From: Bacteroidales bacterium
Lineage (GTDB): Bacteria > Bacteroidota > Bacteroidia > Bacteroidales > Paludibacteraceae
Length of the DNA: 60,890 nt
NCBI GenBank assembly: GCA_021371875.1
Contig: JAJFVH010000161.1
Coordinates: 1 to 60,890 of the forward strand
Reading direction: 5' to 3'
The position numbers and the translations under genes were made by a program. Below the pieces are notes generated by a model. It saw only the letters and a program-made list of their open reading frames with translations. It made no database searches and was not told the origin of the DNA. Numbering within the stretch: position 1 is the first letter of the stretch; every line of letters begins with the position of its first letter. Below, piece after piece: positions 27,726-37,002 of the stretch.

Positions 27726-27777
27726 ATAAGGTGCTGATGAGGTGATTTTAAAATTGAAACTAATTAAAACTACAAAA

Positions 27778-27948
27778 ATGCCACTAAAAAAAGGAAAGTC
27801 GAAAAAGGTGATTTCGGACAATATTGAAGAGATAATGCACAGCTATCACGAAAAGGGAACGATAGGAACATCAAGCCCTGCGTCGAACGAAAAAGCACAG
27901 AAACAGGCTATAGCAATAGCTTTCAGCCTGGCAAAAAAGAAGAAATAA
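27778..27948 (+). CDS. DUF6496-type small basic protein
   Basis: The 56-residue protein starts at ATG 27,778 (MPLKKGKSKKVISDNIEEIM); an in-frame GTG at 27,742 is less likely. It ends KQAIAIAFSLAKKKK. The N-terminal PLKKGKSKKVIS with a C-terminal QAxAIA helix is the DUF6496 pattern, a small protein widespread in stress-related loci. Its function is unknown; its charge suggests nucleic-acid or ribosome contact. It precedes the glycosidase gene by 10 nt and is probably co-transcribed with it. Confidence 0.75.
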   Translation: MPLKKGKSKKVISDNIEEIMHSYHEKGTIGTSSPASNEKAQKQAIAIAFSLAKKKK

Positions 27949-27958
27949 ATTGATAGTT

Positions 27959-29155
27959 ATGAAAGCAACTGACTTACAAGAAATTGAAGATGCAAAAAAA
28001 GTGGCGCTCGAAGTGTTGCTCCACAATACACACGGGCCATTTATGGGACTTCCACGTACGGCAGGTTGGGGTTATCCCGAACCTTACACGCGCGATTTGA
28101 TGTTTTCCATATTGGGAATTGCTGTTACGGGAAATAGAGTATTGCTGGACAGCATCCGGAAAGTATTGCAAACATTGGCTGAAAATCAAACGGAACGAGG
28201 TCATATTCCTTCGCTGGTGCACGATAAAGAAGACCGGGGATCGAGCGATACTACGCCTTTGTTTTTGCTGGGTACAGCTATTTTCAGGAAAGTAACGGGC
28301 GAAACGGAATTTCTGCATGAAGCTGTTGAAAAAGCGCTTACGTGGATGGAATACCAAAGTCCGTCGGATCGTTATCTGGTGGCGCAACAACCCACCAGCG
28401 ACTGGCGCGACGAACAATGGGTAACCGGTTACGGCTTGTTTGTGAATACCATTGTGTACAGCTATCTCCGGTTGTTGGGAAGACACGAAAGAGCCGAAAG
28501 CGTACATCGCGAAATGAGCCGGTTTACCATAACCGGAGGAACCATTCATCATCACGTCCACGAAGGGCTGGTGGTAAAACACAAGCCCTATTATGCATTC
28601 TGGTCGTACAAAGTGCACAGCAGCGAACGGTTCGATTTGCTGGGAAACAGTCTGGCAATTCTTTCGGGAATAGCTTCACCTTCGCGGGCAGACGAAATGG
28701 TTTCGTGGATTGAAGAAGAATGTGCAGCTATGCAAAAACGGGGTGATCTGGCCGTTGATTTGCCGCCCAATTTCTTCCCCTATATTAATCCCGAAGATCC
28801 CGACTGGCATCCGCGATATGCCCAATTTAATAATCCGGGCGAATATCATAACGGTGGTATCTGGCCATTTATTTGCGGATTTTACGTGGCGGCATTAGTT
28901 GCGGCAAAACGGTATACGCTTGCCCGAGAAAAACTGGTGGCGCTAACCCGATGCGTAAAACTATCCATTTCGGGGAAAGTTGAATTTGGTTTTAATGAAT
29001 GGATCAAAGCACAGGATGGGAAACCCATGGGGCAGGACTGGCAAACCTGGAGTGCAGCGCTTTACTTGTATGCTGCTAAATGTGTGGAAGAAAAAAACAC
29101 CCCGTTTTTTGATGAGGTACGAGGCTATACATCTGATGCTGTAATTACGAAGTAA
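27959..29155 (+). CDS. (alpha/alpha)6-barrel glycosidase, debranching- or invertase-like
   Basis: The 398-residue cytoplasmic protein starts at ATG 27,959 (an in-frame TTG lies 9 nt upstream). Motifs typical of six-hairpin glycosidases are WGYPEPYTRDLMFSI, TSDWRDEQWVTGYGLFVN, YHNGGIWPFICGFYVAAL and GQDWQTWSAALYLYA. The pattern fits amylo-alpha-1,6-glucosidase (GDE_C) or GH100 neutral invertase relatives. Acidic residues in the DWRDEQ block and the Glu in GEYHNGGIWP are candidate active-site positions. Reaction and substrate are open. As part of the GH130/GT4 cluster it may release or trim the same glycan. There is no signal peptide. Confidence 0.75.
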   Translation: MKATDLQEIEDAKKVALEVLLHNTHGPFMGLPRTAGWGYPEPYTRDLMFSILGIAVTGNRVLLDSIRKVLQTLAENQTERGHIPSLVHDKEDRGSSDTTPLFLLGTAIFRKVTGETEFLHEAVEKALTWMEYQSPSDRYLVAQQPTSDWRDEQWVTGYGLFVNTIVYSYLRLLGRHERAESVHREMSRFTITGGTIHHHVHEGLVVKHKPYYAFWSYKVHSSERFDLLGNSLAILSGIASPSRADEMVSWIEEECAAMQKRGDLAVDLPPNFFPYINPEDPDWHPRYAQFNNPGEYHNGGIWPFICGFYVAALVAAKRYTLAREKLVALTRCVKLSISGKVEFGFNEWIKAQDGKPMGQDWQTWSAALYLYAAKCVEEKNTPFFDEVRGYTSDAVITK

Positions 29156-29195
29156 TCGCATTTTAAATAACCAAATAACAGTAAATTATGATATT

Positions 29196-29504
29196 ATGGA
29201 AAAATTAAACGAAAACAAATACCCGCTTGTCAGACAAAAAGGTAACGAAAAGAAGATTATTTTACCCGGATATCCAACCTATCCCGATAGTGAAGATATT
29301 TACAATCAAGCTAAAGAAGAAAAAGAAATTGATCCGGAAGAAATTTCCAAATTCAAAGAGGATGTTTCGGATGATGAATTGGATATACCCGGCGCTGAAT
29401 TGGATGACAAACAGGAAGAAATTGGAAGTGAAGATGAAGAAAATAATTATTATAGTTTGGGTGGAGATGATCATGATAATCTGGAAGAGAATTCAGATAA
29501 ATAG
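29196..29504 (+). CDS. Small acidic protein of unknown function
   Basis: The 102-residue protein is strongly acidic in its second half (DIPGAELDDKQEEIGSEDEE, then NNYYSLGGDDHDNLEENSDK). I recall near-identical C-termini in many Bacteroidota proteins without an assigned function. The N-terminus (YPLVRQKGNEKKIILPGYPT) is basic. It is probably disordered and lacks a signal peptide or membrane segment. It lies 40 nt after the glycosidase and is probably in its transcript. Confidence 0.7.
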   Translation: MEKLNENKYPLVRQKGNEKKIILPGYPTYPDSEDIYNQAKEEKEIDPEEISKFKEDVSDDELDIPGAELDDKQEEIGSEDEENNYYSLGGDDHDNLEENSDK

Positions 29505-29560
29505 ATTTTTCTTTTTCTTATATAAAAGTTCTGGAGAAAAGTTAAGTCATCTGATGACTA

Positions 29561-29668
29561 TCAAATACTTAATATTGTTACTACTCAGGATTTTCACTTC
29601 GACTAGTCGAAGTGAAAATCAAATAATTACAAAAATTGATGAGCGCTGAGTAGTAACTTAATATTTGA
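29561..29668. repeat. Nested palindrome with a perfect 32-nt core
   Basis: The core at 29,589-29,620 is a perfect 32-nt palindrome (left half GATTTTCACTTCGACT). Around it, arms TCAAATACTTAATATTGTTA (start of 29,561-29,588) and CTGAGTAGTAACTTAATATT (start of 29,646-29,668) also pair, with a few extra bases on the left. It sits between the acidic-protein gene and the universal stress protein gene and could form a large RNA hairpin or a cruciform. Confidence 0.7.
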
Positions 29669-29699
29669 TTTGTGGTTAACAATTTAATATTCAACGATA

Positions 29700-30155
29700 A
29701 TGAAAACGAACAAAATGAATAAAGTTTTGATTGCCCTTAGTTTTGATCCTACTGCTCTGAGAATTGCAGAAGTAGGTTCTACGTTAGCTCACAGATTAGA
29801 CGCCGAATTGGTTTTACTTCATGTTATCGAAGACATGGCTACATACACTTTAAATTATCAGATGATGGGTCCATTTCAGTTGGATAATGTAGTAGAAGTG
29901 AAACAAGCATCTCAAGACTTTCTTGATAAAGTAAAACTTCACCTTGGCGATGAAACAATACTAACCGTGATAAAAGAAGGCGATTTTGCTGAAGATATTT
30001 TAGATACAGCCACAGAATTAGATGTCGATATAATTGTTATGGGTTCTCATAGTTCTAAATGGTTAGGAAATAATAGGTTGGGAATTGTATCTGACGATGT
30101 CATACAAAAAACAACTATATCGCTTTTTATCATTCCAACAATAATGAGAGATTAA
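29700..30155 (+). CDS. Universal stress protein (UspA family)
   Basis: The 151-residue cytoplasmic Usp domain runs the full length. It opens KVLIALSFDPTALRIAEVGS, has LVLLHVIED after the first helix, and IIVMGSHSSKWLGN toward the end. The nucleotide-loop pattern (Gly-2x-Gly-9x-Gly) is only partly kept, so ATP binding is uncertain. Usp proteins aid survival under energy or oxidative stress. It is a single-domain, single-gene unit bounded by palindromic elements on both sides, next to phosphoketolase and the oxidative-stress genes. Confidence 0.88.
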   Translation: MKTNKMNKVLIALSFDPTALRIAEVGSTLAHRLDAELVLLHVIEDMATYTLNYQMMGPFQLDNVVEVKQASQDFLDKVKLHLGDETILTVIKEGDFAEDILDTATELDVDIIVMGSHSSKWLGNNRLGIVSDDVIQKTTISLFIIPTIMRD

Positions 30156-30190
30156 CAGGGATACAAATGCTTCTTTTAAAAAACAAGAAG

Positions 30191-30254
30191 TTTCATCCGC
30201 CAATCGGGCGATGAAAGGGTTATGCACCTAAAATCCTGTAGGGATTTTAGGTGC
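30191..30254. repeat. Two adjacent hairpins after the Usp gene
   Basis: First, TTTCATCCGCC pairs with GGGCGATGAAA (30,191-30,216). Second, GCACCTAAAATCCT (30,224-30,237) pairs with GGGATTTTAGGTGC (30,241-30,254) around a GTA loop, with one G-T pair. The second belongs to the GTA-centred palindrome set. They may terminate the usp transcript. The remaining sequence to the phosphoketolase start at 30,418 shows nothing recognisable. Confidence 0.55.
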
Positions 30255-30417
30255 TACGTAACCAATGAAGTGCATGGATTCTCAGCACTTGAATTGAAAA
30301 CACCTTGCATGAGAAATTAGAAATACGGATTTTAATATACGAATAACCAGTAATATAACAGTTTTTCTTGCAAATACTTCTATATAAATTCTACTTCTAA
30401 AACAGAATCATTAAAAG

Positions 30418-32793
30418 ATGGAAACAAAAAACAAACCTTTATCGCAGGAACTTCTGCGAAAGATGCATGCCTATTGGAATGCTGCCAACTATTTATCAGT
30501 CGGACAACTTTATCTCCATGATAATCCGTTACTACGGAAACCGCTTGAACAATCGCATGTGAAGTCAATGTTACTCGGCCATTGGGGAACCACTCCCGGA
30601 CAGAACTTTATTTATGTGCATTTAAACCGTATTATCAAAAAGTACGATCTGGATATGTTCTACATTTCGGGTCCGGGGCATGGTGGTCCGGCATTGGTGG
30701 CTAATACCTATCTCGAAGGAACGTACAGTGAAATTTATCCAAATATCAGTCAGGACGAAGCCGGACTGAAAAAATTATTTACGCAATTTTCTTTTCCCGG
30801 CGGAATACCAAGCCATGTTTCACCGGAATGTCCCGGATCGATTCACGAAGGTGGTGAATTAGGTTACTCGCTCAGCCATGCTTTTGGAGCCGTGTTCGAT
30901 AATCCTGATTTGATTGTTGCCTGCGTAATTGGCGACGGCGAAGCCGAAACTGGACCACTGGCAACAGCCTGGCATTCAAATAAATTTCTGAATCCCATAA
31001 CCGATGGTGCTGTGTTGCCGATTCTGCATTTGAATGGTTACAAAATTGCCAACCCAACCGTATTGGATCGTATTCCGCAGAAGGAACTGGAACAATTGCT
31101 CCGGGGATATGGCTGGATACCTTATTTTGTGGAAGGTGACAAGCCCGAAAAAATGCATCAACACATGGCGGCTGCTTTGGATAAAGTTATTCCGGAAATA
31201 CATGAAATACAAAGCCATGCACGCAGGAAAAATGACACCAGACGTCCACTTTGGCCCATGATTGTGCTGAAGTCACCCAAAGGCTGGACAGGACCAAAAG
31301 AAGTGGATGGCATTGAGATTGAAGGAACATTCCGCTCGCACCAGATTCCTATTCTGATTGATTCGCAGCATCCCGATCATCTGAAATTCCTTGAAAACTG
31401 GATGAAGAGTTACAAACCCGAAGAACTTTTCGATGAAAATGGACGCCTTGTACCGGAGCTGGCCGAATTGGCACCTGAAGGCAACCGGCGAATGGGTGCC
31501 AATCCGCATGCCAACGGCGGTTTGTTATTGAAAGACTTAATCATCCCGGATTTTAAAAGTTATAAAGTGGATGTTCCATCTCCAGGGTCCGTTCAGGCTG
31601 CCGATACATATAAACTGGGGGTATTTCTTCGTGGTGTTATTCAACTCAATAGTGAACAACGTAATTTCAGAATTTTCGGTCCTGATGAAACTCTTTCCAA
31701 CCGGTTAAATGCCGTTTTTGAAGTTACCGACAGACAATGGGAAGCACAAACTAAAAAGAGTGATGAGTTCTTGGCCCCCGACGGTCGGGTTATGGAAGTG
31801 CTGAGCGAGCATCAATGCGAAGGTTGGCTCGAAGGATATTTACTTACCGGAAGGCATGGATTGTTCAACTGTTACGAAGCGTTTATCCATATCATTGATT
31901 CCATGTTTAACCAACATGCCAAATGGCTGAAAGTAAGTGCGGAATTACCCTGGCGAAAGAAAATTGCTTCACTCAATTACCTCCTTGCTTCACACGTCTG
32001 GCAGCAGGCTCATAACGGGTTTACGCATCAGGACCCCGGTTTTATTGATCATGTGGTAAATAAAAAAGCATCCATTGTCCGCGTTTATCTGCCGCCTGAT
32101 GCTAATTGTTTATTGTCGGTTTGGGATCACTGTTTGAGGAGCCGACATTACGTGAATGTGGTGATTGCCGGTAAATACATGGCACCTCAATGGCTGAACA
32201 TGGAAGATGCCGTTGAACACTGCACCAAAGGGATCGGGATTTGGCAATGGGCAAGTTGTGCCGGTGAAGCAGAACCTGATGTGGTGATGGCATGTTGCGG
32301 CGATGTTCCTACGCTCGAAACGCTGGCGGCAGTTTCCATTCTTCGGGAACATTTGCCTGAGTTAAAAATACGGGTGATTAATGTTGTCGATTTAATGAAA
32401 CTGCAACCGGAAGCCGAACATCCGCACGGGTTGAGTGATCAGGATTTTGATGCTTTATTCACCAAAGACAAGCCGGTTGTATTCGCGTTTCATGGTTACC
32501 CATGGTTGATTCACCGGTTGACCTATCGCCGTACCAATCACGAAAACATGCATGTTCGCGGATATAAGGAAGAAGGTACTATTACCACTTATTTCGATAT
32601 GACGGTTTTAAATGAACTTGACCGGTTCCATTTGGTACAAGATGTAATAAACAGGTTGCCACAGTTGAAAGAAAGCGGTGCAAATCTGAAAAAACTAATG
32701 CAGGACAAGCTTATTGAACACAAACGATTCATCGATAAGTATGGCCAGGATATGCCGGAAATTCTCAACTGGAAATGGAGTAACTCCCAATGA
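30418..32793 (+). CDS. xfp: Xylulose-5-phosphate/fructose-6-phosphate phosphoketolase
   Basis: This thiamine-diphosphate enzyme splits xylulose 5-phosphate or fructose 6-phosphate with inorganic phosphate to acetyl phosphate plus a sugar phosphate. The 791-residue length is normal for the family. Visible motifs are [20 protein letters not shown], the ThDP/Mg site [29 protein letters not shown], and [11 protein letters not shown] toward the C-terminal part. It is cytoplasmic. Acetyl phosphate could feed ATP production during stress or fermentation. It stands alone between the usp and bacterioferritin genes, in an island of oxidative-stress functions; this company suggests stress-linked expression rather than bulk pentose use. 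Confidence 0.95.
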   Translation: METKNKPLSQELLRKMHAYWNAANYLSVGQLYLHDNPLLRKPLEQSHVKSMLLGHWGTTPGQNFIYVHLNRIIKKYDLDMFYISGPGHGGPALVANTYLEGTYSEIYPNISQDEAGLKKLFTQFSFPGGIPSHVSPECPGSIHEGGELGYSLSHAFGAVFDNPDLIVACVIGDGEAETGPLATAWHSNKFLNPITDGAVLPILHLNGYKIANPTVLDRIPQKELEQLLRGYGWIPYFVEGDKPEKMHQHMAAALDKVIPEIHEIQSHARRKNDTRRPLWPMIVLKSPKGWTGPKEVDGIEIEGTFRSHQIPILIDSQHPDHLKFLENWMKSYKPEELFDENGRLVPELAELAPEGNRRMGANPHANGGLLLKDLIIPDFKSYKVDVPSPGSVQAADTYKLGVFLRGVIQLNSEQRNFRIFGPDETLSNRLNAVFEVTDRQWEAQTKKSDEFLAPDGRVMEVLSEHQCEGWLEGYLLTGRHGLFNCYEAFIHIIDSMFNQHAKWLKVSAELPWRKKIASLNYLLASHVWQQAHNGFTHQDPGFIDHVVNKKASIVRVYLPPDANCLLSVWDHCLRSRHYVNVVIAGKYMAPQWLNMEDAVEHCTKGIGIWQWASCAGEAEPDVVMACCGDVPTLETLAAVSILREHLPELKIRVINVVDLMKLQPEAEHPHGLSDQDFDALFTKDKPVVFAFHGYPWLIHRLTYRRTNHENMHVRGYKEEGTITTYFDMTVLNELDRFHLVQDVINRLPQLKESGANLKKLMQDKLIEHKRFIDKYGQDMPEILNWKWSNSQ

Positions 32794-32888
32794 ATAAAAT
32801 AATCAAAAAGCGGAACGACAGTCAATAAATGTGTGATTTATACAACTTTTCTCAATTATTATATAACACTTTCAAGATTATGTTTCTA

Positions 32889-32896
32889 TAATTTTG
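32889..32896 (+). promoter_or_regulatory. Likely -7 box of the bacterioferritin gene
   Basis: TAATTTTG followed by C matches the Bacteroidota -7 consensus TAnnTTTG and lies 59 nt before the bfr ATG. A clear TTTG -33 element is not seen at the expected spacing, so the call rests on the -7 box alone. Confidence 0.4.
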
Positions 32897-32955
32897 CTTT
32901 TCAAACTTAATAAAAATTGATTCGAAACTAATTATTCATATTAAAAATTACAACT

Positions 32956-33435
32956 ATGCAAGGAAATGAGAAATTAATTACAGTATTGAATTCGCTTTTG
33001 GCCGATGAACTTACAGCCATAAACCAGTATATGGTTCATTCGGAAATGTGCGAAAACTGGGGCTACGGAAAACTTCATGGAGCAATCAGGAAACAGGCAA
33101 TGGACGAAATGCACCATGCCGAATGGCTTATCGAACGCATTATCTTTTTAGATGGCGCCCCTACAGTGTCAAAACTTAATCCGATGAAGATTGGTAATAC
33201 TGTTTTAGAAATGATTAAAAATGACAATGGCGATGAACTGGATGCCGTTCACGCTTACAACGATGCGATTAAACTCAGCCGTGAAGTTGATGATCAGGGA
33301 ACAGTTGATTTGTTGACCAAAATACTCAAAATGGAAGAAGGTCACGTTGATTGGGCAGAAATGCAACGCGCACAAATTGAACAAATGGGCTTAGAAAATT
33401 ATCTTGTTAATCAGGTCGAAAGTTTTGCAAGTTAA
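32956..33435 (+). CDS. bfr: Bacterioferritin
   Basis: This is an iron-storage and detoxification protein that oxidises Fe(II) and stores it in a 24-mer shell. The 159-residue protein keeps the di-iron ligands Glu18 (LLADELTAINQY), Glu51 and His54 (DEMHHAEWLIERI), and Glu and His in MEEGHVDW. Met52, the haem ligand of E. coli Bfr, is conserved, so it is a true haem bacterioferritin rather than Dps. It is monocistronic by spacing. Placed between phosphoketolase and catalase, it fits control of Fenton chemistry under oxidative stress. The 233-nt gap after it holds only a weak AT-rich inverted repeat (ATATTTACATAG with CTGTGTAAATAT). Confidence 0.95.
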   Translation: MQGNEKLITVLNSLLADELTAINQYMVHSEMCENWGYGKLHGAIRKQAMDEMHHAEWLIERIIFLDGAPTVSKLNPMKIGNTVLEMIKNDNGDELDAVHAYNDAIKLSREVDDQGTVDLLTKILKMEEGHVDWAEMQRAQIEQMGLENYLVNQVESFAS

Positions 33436-33668
33436 TTCATAGACTTTTTTAATATTTACATAGGGATATTGTTTCTGTGTAAATATCTCTTGTTGTAGGC
33501 AGAAACGACTACCTGTAATTTTTTTTGTTTTGAAAAAACTGAGGAAAAAGATTCTGCAGTACAGATTTGAATCAGAAAATATCCACCAAAACCAATAGAA
33601 ATGCTATTCCGATTGAATAAATATAAAATTTAGTATTTTATCCCGCCGAATTAAAAAATCATAATCTT

Positions 33669-34571
33669 ATGCGCTACTTTGGAAACGATATCCGGATTTT
33701 TGTAAACAACCTGATGGTAAGTTACACCGATGAAGGAGCGGATGAAGCTCCTGTACTCATTTTTATTCACGGGTTTCCGCTTAATAAATTTTTATGGAAT
33801 AAACAAGTGGAAGCGTTAAAAGATAACTACCGTGTGATTGCATACGATATTCGTGGGCATGGGGATTCTGAAGCCGGAAATATAGAATTCTCCATTGAAC
33901 TTTTTGTAAACGATTTGATCTGTTTTATGGACGCATTGAAAATTGAAAAAGCCTCAATTTGTGGTTTATCCATGGGCGGATACATTGCCTTAAATGCTAT
34001 CGAAAACTATCCTGAACGTTTTGATGCACTGGTATTGAGCGATACCCATTGCATTGCCGATTCGTCCGAAACAAAAGAAAAACGGATAAAATCAATTGAA
34101 AGTATTAAGGAAAACGGTGTGGAAAAGTATGTAGAAGAGAGCATAAAATCTCTTTTTGCTTCCGAATCGTTTACAACAAAAGTACCCGAAATTGAAGCTG
34201 TAAGGGAAATGATATTAAACACCCCCGAACAATCGCTTTACAAAACTCTCCTGGCTTTATATGTGCGTGAAGAAACATGCAACATACTGGATAAAATAAA
34301 AGTGCCGGTACTTGTCATGGTAGGAGAGGAAGATAAAATCACGCCTCCTGGGGCGGCAAGGTTCATGCATGAAAAAATTCAGGATTCAACCTTGTACATC
34401 GTAAAGCATGCCGGTCATTTATCCAACATGGAAAGTCCGGATGAATTCAATGCACAACTTAAGATGTTTTTTGCGTCGGTTTATAAAAAGCCTTTAAGCA
34501 TTAGCGTATCCGATAACCATTCAATCGTAAAACAATTACAAAATCAGCTAAGTTTCTTTTTTAGCTTTTAA
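33669..34571 (+). CDS. Alpha/beta-hydrolase fold enzyme
   Basis: The 300-residue cytoplasmic alpha/beta hydrolase has a complete triad: Ser101 in GLSMGG, Asp222 in GEEDKI and His250 in HAGHLSNME. The oxyanion loop is in FIHGFPLNKFLWNKQ. It could be an esterase, lactonase or haloperoxidase-like hydrolase; the substrate is not readable. A C-terminal extension of about 25 residues beyond the fold (starting YKKPLSISVSDN) ends in a hydrophobic LSFFFSF stretch, which is unusual and may contact membrane. It lies only 11 nt upstream of catalase and probably shares its transcript. Confidence 0.85.
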   Translation: MRYFGNDIRIFVNNLMVSYTDEGADEAPVLIFIHGFPLNKFLWNKQVEALKDNYRVIAYDIRGHGDSEAGNIEFSIELFVNDLICFMDALKIEKASICGLSMGGYIALNAIENYPERFDALVLSDTHCIADSSETKEKRIKSIESIKENGVEKYVEESIKSLFASESFTTKVPEIEAVREMILNTPEQSLYKTLLALYVREETCNILDKIKVPVLVMVGEEDKITPPGAARFMHEKIQDSTLYIVKHAGHLSNMESPDEFNAQLKMFFASVYKKPLSISVSDNHSIVKQLQNQLSFFFSF

Positions 34572-34582
34572 ATCAATATAAC

Positions 34583-36070
34583 ATGGGAAAGAAAAAACTA
34601 ACTACCGCAAGCGGTCGGCCCTATTCCGAGTTTGAAAACTCAATGACTGTTGGCAGCCGCGGACCAATTCTGTTGCAGGACACTTTTCTGCACGAAGATA
34701 TGGCACATTTTAATCGCGAACGAATTCCTGAAAGAGTGGTTCATGCCAAAGGCGCGGGAGCATTCGGCACGTTTACCGTTACGCACGACATCACACAATA
34801 CACCAAAGCGAAAATCTTTTCTGAAGTTGGCAAACAAACACAACTATTTGCCCGGTTCTCACAAGTTGGAGGTGAAAAAGGAAGCGCCGATACCGAAAGA
34901 GATCCGCGAGGTTTTGCACTTAAGTTCTACACCGAAGATGGTAACTGGGATTTGGTAGGCAACAACACGCCTGTATTTTTTATAAAAGACACTAAAAAGT
35001 TCTCACACTTCATTCATACCCAAAAGCGTGACCCCAAAACAAATTGTAAAAGCCCTACCATGATGTGGGATTTTTTCAGCTTGAATCCCGAAAGTTTACA
35101 CCAGGTACTGATACTAATGAGCGACCGTGGAACTCCATTTTCCTATCGGAATATGCACGGTTTTGGAAGCCACACATTTTCGCTCATTAATAAAAATAAT
35201 GAAAGAATTTGGGTGAAATTTCATTTCGTGACATTACAAGGGGTAAAGAATTTCACGGGGAAACAAGCCAATGAAATGCGGGGCATTGATCCCGACCATG
35301 CACAACGGGATTTAGTGGAAGCTATTGAAAAAAAAGATTTTCCGAAATGGGCTTTAAAAATTCAGGTGATGACGGATGAGCAGGCAAAAACATTCAAATG
35401 GAATCCGTTTGATGTTACGAAAGTTTGGTTTCACAAAGAGTTTCCACTCATCGATGTAGGGATAATGGAACTGAATCGCATTCCGGAAAATTATTTTCGC
35501 GATGTGGAGCAATCTGCTTTTGCACCGGCTCATGTAGTAGATGGTATTGGTTACTCGCCCGATAAATTGCTGCAAGGTCGTTTGCTTTCTTACCCCGATG
35601 CACAGCGTTATCGCCTGGGGGTGAACTATGAACAGATTCCCGTAAACCAATGTCCTTACGCGGTGGCAAATTACCAACGCGACGGACACATGCAGACCGG
35701 CGAAAACGGTGGAGCAAATCCGAATTACCGGCCTAATAGTTTTGACGATATTGTGGTTGACGAAAGTTACAAGGAACCGCCTGTGCCATTGGACTCTGAC
35801 GTGGCCGATTGGTTCGACCGCAATGAAAATGACGACGATCATTTCACGCAACCGGGTTTATTGTATCGCAATGCTATGAATGAACAAGACAGGATTCATT
35901 TGATAAGCAATATTGTAAGTTCCATGAGTGACATTAGCGGAGAAAAAAAAGATGAAATTATGAACCGTCAGTTATGTCATTTTTTCCGTGCCGATGTTCA
36001 GTTAGGAATGGTGGTAGCAAAAGGATTGGGAGTCAGCATTGACGAAAAGGCAATGAACCATTCAAAATAA
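34583..36070 (+). CDS. katA: Monofunctional haem catalase
   Basis: The enzyme converts hydrogen peroxide to water and oxygen in the cytoplasm. The 495-residue length is typical of small-subunit (clade 3) catalases. The distal His54 is in RVVHAKGAGAFG, the Asn region in DLVGNNTPVFFIKD, the haem-access segment in RFSQVGGEKGSADTERDPRG, and the proximal Tyr337 in GRLLSYPDAQRYRLG. It forms a probable operon with the hydrolase before it (11 nt) and the alpha/beta hydrolase after it (27 nt). It indicates an organism that meets oxygen, even if it ferments. Confidence 0.96.
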   Translation: MGKKKLTTASGRPYSEFENSMTVGSRGPILLQDTFLHEDMAHFNRERIPERVVHAKGAGAFGTFTVTHDITQYTKAKIFSEVGKQTQLFARFSQVGGEKGSADTERDPRGFALKFYTEDGNWDLVGNNTPVFFIKDTKKFSHFIHTQKRDPKTNCKSPTMMWDFFSLNPESLHQVLILMSDRGTPFSYRNMHGFGSHTFSLINKNNERIWVKFHFVTLQGVKNFTGKQANEMRGIDPDHAQRDLVEAIEKKDFPKWALKIQVMTDEQAKTFKWNPFDVTKVWFHKEFPLIDVGIMELNRIPENYFRDVEQSAFAPAHVVDGIGYSPDKLLQGRLLSYPDAQRYRLGVNYEQIPVNQCPYAVANYQRDGHMQTGENGGANPNYRPNSFDDIVVDESYKEPPVPLDSDVADWFDRNENDDDHFTQPGLLYRNAMNEQDRIHLISNIVSSMSDISGEKKDEIMNRQLCHFFRADVQLGMVVAKGLGVSIDEKAMNHSK

Positions 36071-36097
36071 ATTCACAACAATTAAACACTTAAAATC

Positions 36098-36949
36098 ATG
36101 GATAAATTAATTGAAAAAACAAACTCTGTGTTAGCCAGAGCGGAATATATTGAAGTAGAACCCAATATACGCCTCCATATTACTGATGCCGGCGAAGGAC
36201 AAGTTATAGTACTCATACCCGGTTGGCCGCTAAGCGATGAAATGTACGAATATCAATACAACGATTTAATAAATAATAATTTTCGGGTAATTGGTATCAC
36301 ATTAAGAGGTTTTGGCAAATCGGATAAACCTTACGGAGCATACAATTACGATGTACATGCACTGGATATTAAACGGGTTTTAGACCGGTTGGATATAAAT
36401 GATGCTACATTGTGTGGCTTTTCAATGGGAGGAGCCATTGCTGTCAGATATGTGTCGGTATATGCTGCAGCTCATGTTTCAAAGTTAGTTTTGGCAGGCG
36501 CTGCAGTTCCCAGTTGGACGCAACGCGAAGATTTTCCGTATAATATTCCCCAAAGTGATGTTGATGATTTAATTGCATTGAACAATACCGATCGACCAAA
36601 GTTGTTATCCAATTTCGCAAAAATATTTTCTGCCACCGAAACAACCTTAAATGAAGGAATCGGCAATTGGCTGAATGTAATTAATTTAAGCGCATCTTCT
36701 TATGCCACAGGGAACTGTTTAATGGCTTTGCGCGATACGGACTTGAGAAGTGATTTAAAAAAAATAAAAATTCCGACCTTAATTCTGCACGGCAAAAAAG
36801 ATAAAATATGTTCGTTCGATTTGGCCGAACAAATGAAAGCAGGAATCGAAGATTCAGAGCTTGTTGCTTTTGAACATAGCGGCCATAGCCTGTTTTTGGA
36901 AGAAACAAAGAAGTTTAATGAAGAGCTGATCAAATTTACCCAGGAATAA
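36098..36949 (+). CDS. Alpha/beta hydrolase, non-haem chloroperoxidase-like
   Basis: The 283-residue protein has the triad Ser109 in GFSMGGA, Asp235 in GKKDKI and His263 in HSGHSLFLEE. The PGWPLSDEMYEYQ loop and LRGFGKSDKPYG resemble cofactor-free haloperoxidase/esterase families. It is cytoplasmic with no signal peptide. Next to catalase it may handle peroxide-derived or acyl stress products, but this is inferred from neighbours. It is a different subfamily from the hydrolase at 33,669, not a recent tandem copy. Confidence 0.85.
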   Translation: MDKLIEKTNSVLARAEYIEVEPNIRLHITDAGEGQVIVLIPGWPLSDEMYEYQYNDLINNNFRVIGITLRGFGKSDKPYGAYNYDVHALDIKRVLDRLDINDATLCGFSMGGAIAVRYVSVYAAAHVSKLVLAGAAVPSWTQREDFPYNIPQSDVDDLIALNNTDRPKLLSNFAKIFSATETTLNEGIGNWLNVINLSASSYATGNCLMALRDTDLRSDLKKIKIPTLILHGKKDKICSFDLAEQMKAGIEDSELVAFEHSGHSLFLEETKKFNEELIKFTQE

Positions 36950-37002
36950 GCTCTATCGGCGTCAATTTACAAAACAAACCCGAAGAAATTTTTAAAAACA
37001 TT

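Noticed and set aside
33446-33495. Terminator of the bacterioferritin gene
   Set aside because: The AT-rich arms ATATTTACATAG and CTGTGTAAATAT pair with one mismatch, but the stem is weak and no T-run follows, so I did not list it.
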